Under the pieces are notes generated by a model. The model was not told where the DNA came from and did no database searches. It saw nothing but the letters and a program-made list of their open reading frames with translations. 6,960 nucleotides of DNA from the NCBI GenBank assembly GCA_947177885.1, contig CAMWWF010000152.1, positions 1 to 6,960 of the forward strand, read 5' to 3'. A program made the translations under genes and the position numbers. This document shows, piece after piece, positions 1 through 5,271 of this stretch; position 1 is the first letter of the stretch, and every line of letters starts with the position of its first letter. The DNA comes from an uncultured Lachnospiraceae bacterium. GTDB lineage: Bacteria; Bacillota_A; Clostridia; Lachnospirales; Lachnospiraceae.

Positions 1-1
1 G

Positions 2-487
2 GAGAAGAGCACGGTGCCGATCATCATTATTTCCGCCAGAGATACGGATTCCGACAAGACACTGGGGTTGGGAATCGGTGCGGATGATTATATTACAAAA
101 CCTTTTTCCGTCACCGAGGTATTGGCAAGGATAATGGCAAATATCAGAAGAAATACACAGTATGCCTCCAATGGAATGAAGGAGGAAGATATCCTTACAA
201 AAGGCTCTCTTACCCTCAATATGAATGATTATTCCGTGCATAAGAACGGGAAAAAGATAGAGTTGACGGCAAAGGAATTCGAAATACTGAAACTGCTCAT
301 GAAAAATCCGAAAAAGGTCTATACAAAGGAACAGATATATTCCCTGATATGGAACGATGTGTACATAGGGGATGAAAGCGCCGTCAATGTCCATATCAGC
401 AGACTGCGCAATAAGATCGAGGATGATCCCCGCAATCCGCAATATGTTGTCACGGTATGGGGGATCGGTTATAAATCAGGTACTTAA
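2..487 (+). CDS. OmpR/PhoB-family response regulator, 5' end outside window
   Basis: This is the C-terminal part of a DNA-binding response regulator. The reading frame is open at the left edge, and the GTG at 14 is an internal valine (frame reads EKSTVPIIIISARD), not a start. The receiver-domain end is visible: the beta4 'PIIIISARD' segment with the conserved Ser, 'GADDYITKPF' with the conserved Lys-Pro, and alpha5. The phosphoacceptor Asp lies upstream of the window. A Trans_Reg_C winged helix follows, covering roughly the last 95 residues, with the typical 'LTAKEFEILKLL' helix, the 'VNVHISRLRNKIE' recognition helix and the 'VWGIGYK' wing. It ends 60 bp before a degraded histidine kinase, which would have been its partner. 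In related Firmicute loci such pairs control an adjacent ABC exporter for peptide antibiotics; that role is inferred here. The visible part has no lesion, so the regulator may be an orphan of a decaying system. Confidence 0.93.
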   Translation, partial: EKSTVPIIIISARDTDSDKTLGLGIGADDYITKPFSVTEVLARIMANIRRNTQYASNGMKEEDILTKGSLTLNMNDYSVHKNGKKIELTAKEFEILKLLMKNPKKVYTKEQIYSLIWNDVYIGDESAVNVHISRLRNKIEDDPRNPQYVVTVWGIGYKSGT

Positions 488-547
488 CGATGAAATCCTG
501 TTCAAATGGCAAATATGTTTTCGGTTTGTTCTGGTTAGGGAGTTGGC

Positions 548-1190
548 ATGGAAAGTGGGATGATCATATTCTTTTTTATCTGTATTATTATTTTGCCGAC
601 AGGAATTATTCTGTACCGGCAATTTTCTTTTGCAAGGGGAATTCAGAAAAGCCTGAAAGAGATATCAGACGCGATATCGGATATTTTAGAGAATGACAGT
701 GATGAGATGGTCATGACTTTCACGGATAACAAAGCGGTCATGGAACTGATCAACCGGTTCTTTACACTGGCAAAGCTGGAAGCCGGGGATATGAACATGG
801 AAATTACCCGAATCAATATCAGTGAAGTATGCAGAGAGAATGTGCTTGGATTTTACGAATTGCTGCTTCAAAGGAATTTGAAGTGGATATATCGATCCCG
901 GAACGGAAAATATTCGCGCAGGGAAATAAGGAGTCTCTGGACAGGATTTTAAACAATCTGTTGTCAAATGCCATACGATACGGCGACGACGGGAAATACA
1001 TAGGCGTCTTCCTGCGAGTGGAAGAAGGTTTTGTGTGTATTGATATTGGGATAAGGGAAAGGGAATCGAAAAGGAATCCGCCGTCAGAGTGTTTGAGAGG
1101 CTTTACACAATGGAAGATTCCCGCAGCCGCCAGATACAGGGAAACGGTCTGGGGCTCACCATTGCCCGGAATCTGGCAAGGCAGCTGGAG
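548..1190 (+). pseudogene. Sensor histidine kinase remnant (internal deletion, two frameshifts, lost 3' end)
   Basis: A membrane histidine kinase is recognisable in pieces. It starts at ATG 548 with AGGGAG at 537-542. Residues 4-23 form one membrane helix, followed by a short linker. The frame then passes from 'DNKAVMELINRF' straight into 'FTLAKLEAGDMNMEITRINISEVC', which in this kinase group lies after the dimerisation helices. No H-box ('SHDIKTP'-like) is present, so the phosphoacceptor region seems deleted in frame. At 869-873 one A appears lost from 'caaaagg', shifting to the frame holding 'KEFEVDISIPE' and the N box (937-984, 'LDRILNNLLSNAIRYG'). A second shift at 1048-1050 restores the G1 box 'DKGKGI' (1050-1067), and the G2 box 'NGLGL' is at 1143-1157. 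After 'LARQLE' the kinase stops and permease sequence begins in the same frame. It cannot work as a kinase. The interpretation rests on family knowledge of the intact layout. Confidence 0.85.
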
Positions 1191-1760
1191 GCTGCCTCGA
1201 CCGTGGAGGTGTATAACAAATCAATGCTCAGTGCCGCAACAGAACTGTTTACGCATATGTCATATATGGTTTTTACAGGGGTGATGCTTGCTTCCTTTGT
1301 GGTGGGAGCATATGAAAAGAAAACGATCAATCTGATGTTTGCCTATCCGATCAGGCGTCAGAAGATTCTGTTGTCTAAAATTCTGGCAGTGTGGATCTTC
1401 AATTTTGCAGCTTTGGTGCTCAGCAAACTGTTGATCTATGGTGTTCTGCTGCTGACGAAACCGATCACCCACATTTCCGCCGCAGGTATCCTGTTTGGCG
1501 ATATCTCCTTCTGGGTGGATAGCCTGTTGGGGTCGGCGGCTATGGTAAGTATCAGCTATATCGCGCTGCCCATCGGTCTGAAAATGAAATCTTCCAGAGC
1601 TGCCATCGTGACGGCCGTCATCATTGTGTGTATCACACAGGGGAATATCGGAACATTTACGCTGGTGAACAATGTGTTCTTTTATGCGCTGTTATTCGTT
1701 GCGGCTGTCATTGCCGTAGTTCTGTCGGTCTATAATGTGGAAGTGCGGGATGTTGGCTGA
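1191..1760 (+). pseudogene. ABC-2-type transporter permease, N-terminally truncated and fused to the kinase remnant
   Basis: About 190 codons in frame with the last kinase segment encode a hydrophobic protein with about five predicted membrane helices: near 1254-1313, around 'ILAVWIFNFAALVLSKLLIYG', around 'SLLGSAAMVSISYIAL', 'AAIVTAVIIVCI' and 'VFFYALLFVAAVIAVVL'. 'AYEKKTINLMFAYPIRRQKILLSK' after the first helix is the typical loop of ABC-2 permeases of the antibiotic/lantibiotic exporter type. Such permeases usually have six helices and start with a cytoplasmic segment and a first helix, both missing here. No start codon with a ribosome binding site lies at the junction; the upstream sequence is kinase. 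The usual gene order (regulator, kinase, ABC ATPase, permease) suggests that one deletion removed the kinase end, the whole ATPase gene and the permease start. Without an ATPase the product is unlikely to transport anything. Confidence 0.8.
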
Positions 1761-1791
1761 GTCCGGACGGAGTTTGGTCTGTGTTTTTGAC

Positions 1792-1825
1792 AGCCCTGAG
1801 CAGATGCGAGCTCAGGGTTTTCTGA
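1792..1825 (+). terminator. Rho-independent terminator after the permease remnant
   Basis: CCCTGAGC (1794-1801) pairs perfectly with GCTCAGGG (1810-1817) around an 8-nt loop. The stem can extend by A-T and G-T pairs to 1792/1819. It is followed by TTTTCTGATTTCTTTT. It lies 32 bp after the permease stop codon, where the old operon would end. Confidence 0.8.
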
Positions 1826-1840
1826 TTTCTTTTGGCTGAA

Positions 1841-1880
1841 ACATCCCCGATCACAGCGGGCCGGAGGTGATCGGGGATGT
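1841..1880. repeat. 14-bp perfect inverted repeat just upstream of the pncA promoter
   Basis: ACATCCCCGATCAC (1841-1854) and GTGATCGGGGATGT (1867-1880) are perfect reverse complements around a 12-nt GC-rich spacer. The repeat ends 9 bp before the -35 box at 1890. No T-run follows on the plus strand. On the minus strand only TTT follows, so it is a poor terminator in both directions. It could be a second termination hairpin, an insulator, or a protein-binding site; the sequence does not decide. Confidence 0.7.
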
Positions 1881-1889
1881 AAAAACGTG

Positions 1890-1918
1890 TTGACATATTA
1901 TCAAAAAGATAATATGAT
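1890..1918 (+). promoter_or_regulatory. Strong sigma-A-type promoter for pncA
   Basis: TTGACA (1890-1895) is a consensus -35 box and TATGAT (1913-1918) a near-consensus -10 box, with the ideal spacing of 17 bp. Transcription would start near 1925, giving a leader of about 70 nt before the nicotinamidase ATG at 1994. The match is far better than chance expectation for an intergenic AT-rich stretch. Confidence 0.85.
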
Positions 1919-1920
1919 AA
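1895..1920. promoter_or_regulatory. Candidate operator between the -35 and -10 boxes
   Basis: ATATTATC (1895-1902) and GATAATAT (1908-1915) form a perfect 8+8 bp inverted repeat with an AAAAA centre, filling the promoter spacer and touching both boxes. An overlapping repeat TTATCA (1898-1903) / TGATAA (1915-1920) is also present. This position is typical of a repressor site that blocks RNA polymerase. The NrtR-like protein encoded downstream is the obvious candidate ligand-controlled repressor, but that link is inferred; a MarR- or TetR-type regulator encoded elsewhere is equally possible. Confidence 0.6.
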
Positions 1921-1993
1921 CAGAAATAAAGAGTATCAGAACGATAATGGCAGGGAGACAGTATCTGCCCGCCTCACAGAAAGGAAAAGCAAA

Positions 1994-2494
1994 ATGAAGA
2001 AAACACTGATCGTAGTGGATATGCAGAATGATTTTATCGATGGCGCGCTGGGAACAAAGGAAGCAGAGGCGATCGTGGAAAATGTAAAGAAAAAGATCGC
2101 GCAGTACAGAGATGCCGGGGACGAGATCATCTTTACAAGAGACACACACCAGAAGGACTATCTGGAGACAAATGAAGGCAGACATCTTCCCGTAGAGCAT
2201 TGCATAGAGGGGACGGAAGGCTGGAAGATCGCGGAGGGGCTGGAAGTACCGGAGGCTGTCTATATCAATAAGCCCGGCTTCGGTTATCTGAACTGGAAGG
2301 ACTATCAACTGGAAGAAGTGGAGATTGTGGGACTGTGCACGGATATCTGCGTGGTATCCAACGCATTGATCATCAAGGCGCTCTATCCGGAGATCGAAGT
2401 GAGTGTGGATGCGTCCTGCTGTGCGGGAGTAACCCCCCAGAGCCATGAGGCAGCGCTGACAACCATGAAAATGTGTCAGATCACCATTGTGTGA
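1994..2494 (+). CDS. pncA: Nicotinamidase (isochorismatase-like cysteine hydrolase)
   Basis: This 166-residue protein of the isochorismatase-like fold probably hydrolyses nicotinamide to nicotinate and ammonia in the cytoplasm, the first step of deamidating NAD salvage. The catalytic triad of the family is visible: Asp9 in 'VVDMQNDF', Lys93 in 'INKPGFGY' and nucleophile Cys119 in 'GLCTDICVVSNAL', followed by the pair Val120-Val121 where the family has a cis-peptide. The metal site of true nicotinamidases is also present: Asp50-x-His52 ('RDTH') and His69 ('PVEHC'). This separates it from generic isochorismatases. The length is slightly shorter than the usual 180-210. The start is supported by AAGGA (1981-1985) eight bases before ATG. 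A strong promoter with a candidate operator lies upstream and an NrtR-like regulator gene downstream, which supports a NAD-metabolism role. A related amidase such as pyrazinamidase-like activity on other aromatic amides cannot be excluded. Confidence 0.88.
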   Translation: MKKTLIVVDMQNDFIDGALGTKEAEAIVENVKKKIAQYRDAGDEIIFTRDTHQKDYLETNEGRHLPVEHCIEGTEGWKIAEGLEVPEAVYINKPGFGYLNWKDYQLEEVEIVGLCTDICVVSNALIIKALYPEIEVSVDASCCAGVTPQSHEAALTTMKMCQITIV

Positions 2495-2538
2495 GAAGAA
2501 CTTTAAAACACTCACAGCAAAGACCGATTGCGGAGGAA

Positions 2539-2628
2539 TTTCCACTTGTGCGGTTGCTTATCCAACGGCCCACCTGCATCGCAATATATTGCGAGCAGGC
2601 TATCGGATCACAACCATACAGGTGGAAA
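2539..2628. repeat. 90-bp imperfect palindrome between pncA and the NrtR-like gene
   Basis: The centre is a perfect 16-bp palindrome, TCGCAATATATTGCGA (2579-2594). Moving outward, CCTGC (2573-2577) pairs with GCAGG (2595-2599), ATCC (2560-2563) with GGAT (2605-2608), GGTTG (2552-2556) with CAACC (2611-2615), and TTTCCACTTGT (2539-2549) with ACAGGTGGAAA (2618-2628, one T-G wobble). Together these give about 33 pairs per arm with a few short internal loops. GTTTTT follows at 2629, so as RNA it could act as a long terminator hairpin. It may instead be a short miniature (MITE/REP-like) element. No coding sequence is recognised in 2495-2714. Confidence 0.75.
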
Positions 2629-2648
2629 GTTTTTAAGTTTCACACTGG

Positions 2649-2675
2649 AAAATGCCGAAATAAGGCATTTTCATC
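2649..2675 (+). terminator. Probable rho-independent terminator of pncA
   Basis: AAAATGCC (2649-2656) pairs perfectly with GGCATTTT (2664-2671) around the 7-nt loop GAAATAA, and the descending arm runs into TTTTCATCTTGATTT. The GC core is only three pairs, so termination may be partial, which would let some pncA transcript reach the next gene. Confidence 0.6.
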
Positions 2676-2714
2676 TTGATTTGAGACGCAGAAAAACTGC
2701 AGTATGGGGTTAGT

Positions 2715-3626
2715 ATGAAAAGCTATAAGATGAGCAGGGAAGAAAAAGAGTATCTGTCGCGCTATGACATCAGCGATTATGAGCGCCCTTCCATTGCAAC
2801 AGACATTGTGATCTTTTCCATTCTGGAAGATGGAGTCAGTGACAATATCCGCAAATTACAGAAGAAGGCTTTGAAAGTCCTGCTGGTCAAAAGGGAAAAA
2901 TACCCTTATAAGGACTGTTGGGCGCTTCCCGGGGGTTTTGCCAGACCGGGGGAGGATATCGCAGAGACCGCAAGGAGGGAATTATACGAAGAAACTGGTG
3001 TACAGGACGCCTGGTTACAGCCTGTGGGGATTTATGGCAGAAAGGACAGAGATCCCAGGGGCTGGATCGTATCCAATGCCTTTATGGCGCTGATGGACGG
3101 GGAAAAATGCAGCCTGAGGGCAGGAACGGATGCGTGGGAAGCACAGTGGTTTGTGACAGAGTTTAAGGTACAGGAACAGAAAAGAGAACTGGTGGAGGAC
3201 AGAATTTTCATCCAAACAAAGTATCAGCTTTGCCTGACAAATGAGGCTGACGGTATTACATTGAATACCGGATTAAATCAATATAAGACCTTTCAGAATT
3301 ATCATGAAACGATCCGCTATGAGATCCAAGAAAGCGGCGGCCTTGCCTTTGATCATGGGGAGATCATTCTGTCGGCGCTTCTCCTGTTAAGGAGCAGTGC
3401 GGAGAAAAATCTGCATTTGGCATTTGATCTGCTGCCGGAGATGTTCACATTGACACAGCTGCAAAATGCGTTTGAAATTTTACTGGGCAAAGAACTGCTG
3501 GCGGCAAATTTCCGCAGAAAAATTGCGGATTATGTGGTGGAAACGAAAAAGACCACAGAAGGTGCGGGACATCGCCCGGCAAAGCTTTTTAAGCGCAACG
3601 TGGAAGCATTCTATAAATATGGATAG
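2715..3626 (+). CDS. nrtR: NrtR-type protein: Nudix domain plus C-terminal winged helix (NAD metabolism regulator or ADP-ribose hydrolase)
   Basis: This 303-residue protein has a Nudix domain at about residues 25-165 and a C-terminal winged-helix-like domain at about 215-300. The Nudix box is complete: G74-x5-E80-x7-R88-E89-L-x-E92-E93-x-G95-V96, with the family's 'WALPGGF' just before it. The C-terminal part shows NrtR-family hallmarks: 'FDHGEIILSALLLL' (212-225), 'FTLTQLQNAFEILLG' (244-258), 'NFRRKI' (265-270) and 'GHRPAKLFKRN' (285-295). NrtR proteins repress NAD-synthesis and salvage genes and are released by ADP-ribose-type ligands; many have broken Nudix boxes, while this one keeps the catalytic glutamates and may still hydrolyse ADP-ribose. 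It lies 220 bp after the nicotinamidase on the same strand. The ATG at 2715 has only a weak GGGGTT nearby (2704-2709), and no good promoter is visible, so expression may be low or by read-through. It could also be only a hydrolase of the same architecture. Confidence 0.85.
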   Translation: MKSYKMSREEKEYLSRYDISDYERPSIATDIVIFSILEDGVSDNIRKLQKKALKVLLVKREKYPYKDCWALPGGFARPGEDIAETARRELYEETGVQDAWLQPVGIYGRKDRDPRGWIVSNAFMALMDGEKCSLRAGTDAWEAQWFVTEFKVQEQKRELVEDRIFIQTKYQLCLTNEADGITLNTGLNQYKTFQNYHETIRYEIQESGGLAFDHGEIILSALLLLRSSAEKNLHLAFDLLPEMFTLTQLQNAFEILLGKELLAANFRRKIADYVVETKKTTEGAGHRPAKLFKRNVEAFYKYG

Positions 3627-3682
3627 AAATCTTTATGGGATCGGTTTATGTATGAAGCTGAAATGACGAAATATATTTTATG

Positions 3683-3699
3683 ATCACAGCTTCTGTGAT
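3683..3699. repeat. Small hairpin downstream of the NrtR-like gene
   Basis: ATCACAG (3683-3689) and CTGTGAT (3693-3699) form a perfect 7-bp stem with a CTT loop, followed directly by a second small stem GAGC/GCTC (3700-3703, 3711-3714). There is no T-run, so it is not a convincing intrinsic terminator, but it lies where the nrtR transcript would end. Confidence 0.4.
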
Positions 3700-3727
3700 G
3701 AGCAGAAAAAGCTCTTAATATCAGGGG

Positions 3728-3753
3728 CATGGTATGTCGCGCTATATACCATG
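3728..3753. repeat. Inverted repeat upstream of the antitoxin remnant
   Basis: CATGGTAT (3728-3735) and ATACCATG (3746-3753) are perfect reverse complements with a 10-nt spacer. It lies 26 bp before the truncated vapB ATG. VapBC modules are often autoregulated through inverted repeats in this position, so it may be the old operator; nothing beyond its location supports this. Confidence 0.45.
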
Positions 3754-3779
3754 GATATGGGAAGGGGTGTGGGAAGAGG

Positions 3780-3890
3780 ATGGCGATAGTATTCGGAAAT
3801 GATTTCCCTGACAGTCTGAATTTTTTCCCAGAAGATTTCATGGGGGACAAAAGGGAACAAATGATACGACAGGAGCGGGGGACACTATGA
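3780..3890 (+). pseudogene. vapB: Truncated VapB-type antitoxin (toxin-binding C-terminus only)
   Basis: A 36-codon frame starting at ATG 3780 ends in TGA 3888-3890, overlapping the toxin ATG (3887) as ATGA, the usual coupling of vapB and vapC. Its sequence, 'MAIVFGNDFPDSLNFFPEDF' then 'MGDKREQMIRQERGTL', resembles the C-terminal half of SpoVT/AbrB-type VapB antitoxins, where 'AIVLFP...', '..F..DFM..R.QP..QER..' wraps around the PIN toxin. The N-terminal DNA-binding half ('..G.SQAVRLPKE..') is absent in all forward frames back to the preceding gene; this frame is open upstream only to a stop at 3699. GAAGAGG touches the ATG, which is close for a ribosome binding site; another ATG in frame at 3729 gives 53 residues. 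The peptide may still neutralise the toxin or may be a dead relic; family assignment rests on the C-terminal pattern and position. Confidence 0.6.
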
Positions 3891-4291
3891 AGTACATGTT
3901 GGACACAAATACCTGTATGTATGCCATAAAGCGCGAACCGGATGCTGTCATTAAGAAGTTTCTTGTGCATGACTCGGAGGAAATGTGCATTTCTGCAATT
4001 ACATATGCGGAACTGATACAATATACGGAGCAGAGTACAGCGGTTGGGAAGAGCCGTGTGGCAATGTCTCTGTTTCTTTACCCGATCACGATATTGGAAT
4101 TTGATGTGTCGGCGGCCGAAGCATGTGGAAGGATCCAGGCGGAACTTGAGAAGGCGGGAATATCGATCGATCCGATGGATATGATGATAGCAGGACATGC
4201 CAAGTCCAGAGGACTGATTCTTGTGACAGATCACGCAAAGGAATACAGGCGTGTGGAGGGTCTGGCAGTGGAAGACTGGACGCGTGCCTGA
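3887..4291 (+). CDS. vapC: VapC-type PIN-domain toxin ribonuclease
   Basis: This 134-residue PIN-domain protein is the usual length for VapC of the MvpT/enteric type. The acidic catalytic residues are all visible: Asp6 in 'YMLDTNTCMY', Glu42 in 'ITYAELIQY', Asp98 in 'PMDMMIAGHAKSRG', and Asp115 in 'LVTDHAKEYRRVEGL', where related toxins often have 'VTNN'. The ending 'VEDWTRA' is also typical. VapC enzymes of this group cut initiator tRNA or other RNAs with Mg2+ and stop translation; the exact target is inferred from the family. The start is fixed by the ATGA overlap with the antitoxin frame and by GGAGCGGGGG upstream (3872-3881). The toxin has no visible lesion although the antitoxin gene lacks its DNA-binding half, which is unusual for a pair that must stay balanced. 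Confidence 0.9.
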   Translation: MKYMLDTNTCMYAIKREPDAVIKKFLVHDSEEMCISAITYAELIQYTEQSTAVGKSRVAMSLFLYPITILEFDVSAAEACGRIQAELEKAGISIDPMDMMIAGHAKSRGLILVTDHAKEYRRVEGLAVEDWTRA

Positions 4292-4548
4292 CAGCTTATC
4301 ACCCGCGATCCCCCGTTGCCGGATACACTTTGTGTATCTACGTCTCATAAAATTGCGTGCAACCGGCGGAAAATCGGCCACAAAGGCAGGTGCAAGGGAG
4401 ATTTCGAGCGGCTATGCTTACAAAAAGGAATATTGAAAAGACAGATCAGCGGGCGGAGCAGACGGAAATGCTCTGTTGGCTGAAGCATTGAGGGCGGATA
4501 AGGAGCGGATTACCGCAGGCAGAAAATGACATGGAGAGGATGTTACAG
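4292..4548. other. Intergenic stretch without recognised gene
   Basis: Between vapC and nth I see one perfect hairpin, GATACAC/GTGTATC with a TTT loop (4322-4338), with no T-run after it. A short open stretch just before nth, ending at the TGA at 4528-4530, could encode '..NALLAEALRADKERITAGRK', but it has an in-frame stop at 4434-4436 upstream and no supported start. I assign no function. No clear sigma-A promoter for nth was found. Confidence 0.5.
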
Positions 4549-5184
4549 ATGACAAAAAAGCAGCGTGCTTTGGAGATAATTGAAAGATTGAAAAAGGAAT
4601 ATCCCGACTCGGACTGCACTCTGGACTACGATCAGGCATGGAAGCTACTGGTCAGCGTCCGCCTGGCGGCCCAGTGTACGGACGCCAGAGTGAATGTGGT
4701 GGTGGAGGAACTGTATAAGGTCTTTCCCGACATCAATGCCCTGGCGGAAGCGCCTGTGGCGGATATTGAAAAGATAGTCCGTCCCTGCGGTCTGGGGAAC
4801 AGCAAGGCCAGGGATATCAGCGCCTGCATGAAGACGCTCCGGGACGAATACGGAGGAAAAGTTCCGGATGATTTTGATAAGCTGCTGGCGCTGCCGGGAG
4901 TGGGCAGGAAAAGCGCTAATCTGATCATGGGAGATGTGTTCGGAAAACCGGCCATAGTGACGGATACTCACTGCATCCGACTGGTGAACCGTATGGGACT
5001 GGTGGACGGCATTAAGGAACCCGCAAAGGTGGAAAAGGAGCTCTGGAAGATCATTCCGCCTGAGGAAGGCAATGATTTCTGCCATCGCCTGGTGGATCAC
5101 GGGAGAGCTGTCTGCACTGCAAGAACCCACCCTTACTGTGACAAATGCTGCCTGCAGGATATCTGCAAAAAGGTCGGTGTCTGA
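4549..5184 (+). CDS. nth: Endonuclease III (DNA glycosylase/AP lyase)
   Basis: This bifunctional base-excision repair enzyme removes oxidised pyrimidines and cuts the abasic site. With the start at ATG 4549 it is 211 residues, the same length as E. coli Nth; GAGAGGA (4534-4540) eight bases upstream supports this over the ATG at 4531, which would contain the ribosome binding site. Visible motifs are 'AAQCTDARVN' (40-49), the helix-hairpin-helix 'LPGVGRKSANLI' with catalytic Lys121, 'VTDTHCIRLVNRMGL' with catalytic Asp139, and the [4Fe-4S] cluster cysteines Cys189, Cys197, Cys200, Cys206. The first cysteine spacing is C-x7-C instead of the usual C-x6-C; the others (x2, x5) are standard. An extra Cys201 lies beside the third ligand. 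The gene stands alone between a toxin-antitoxin pair and a spore enzyme, with no operon partner evident. Confidence 0.96.
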   Translation: MTKKQRALEIIERLKKEYPDSDCTLDYDQAWKLLVSVRLAAQCTDARVNVVVEELYKVFPDINALAEAPVADIEKIVRPCGLGNSKARDISACMKTLRDEYGGKVPDDFDKLLALPGVGRKSANLIMGDVFGKPAIVTDTHCIRLVNRMGLVDGIKEPAKVEKELWKIIPPEEGNDFCHRLVDHGRAVCTARTHPYCDKCCLQDICKKVGV

Positions 5185-5194
5185 GAACTCTCAG

Positions 5195-5223
5195 GAATAC
5201 GGTTATACAATACGTCATAAATT
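5195..5223 (+). promoter_or_regulatory. Weak candidate mother-cell sporulation promoter for the GH18 gene
   Basis: CATAAATT (5216-5223) fits the sigma-E -10 pattern CATACAnT except one base, and GAATACG lies 14 bp upstream (5195-5201), matching the first part of the sigma-E -35 box. CATA with AC at 5199-5200 also loosely suits sigma-K. The gene product family is normally made in the mother cell, which raises the odds, but short degenerate matches like this occur by chance. Confidence 0.3.
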
Positions 5224-5271
5224 GAAGTAAAAGTCTTTTGATGAGTCCCAGGTTTTGAGAAAGGAGATTTT

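Noticed and set aside
490..696. 68-codon frame beginning right after the response regulator stop
   Set aside because: It overlaps the true kinase N-terminus in another frame; the kinase frame has the membrane helix and AGGGAG at the right spacing.
1901..2545. 214-codon minus-strand frame across the nicotinamidase
   Set aside because: It is antisense to a gene with all catalytic residues and a strong promoter, and shows no domain of its own.
2677..2706. Possible promoter TTGAGA/TATGGG immediately before nrtR
   Set aside because: It would start transcription at or after the ATG and the -10 match is poor.
2495..2714. A known riboswitch in the nrtR leader
   Set aside because: A long hairpin followed by a terminator looks riboswitch-like, but I could not match conserved core sequences of any class I know, including NAD+-type motifs.
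3611..4381. 256-codon minus-strand frame across vapC
   Set aside because: It covers a full PIN-domain gene in the opposite direction, with shadow-like composition and no family features.
4437..4530. Short frame with '..NALLAEALRADKERITAGRK' before nth
   Set aside because: It has no supported start, an in-frame stop just upstream and no family I recognise; it may be chance.
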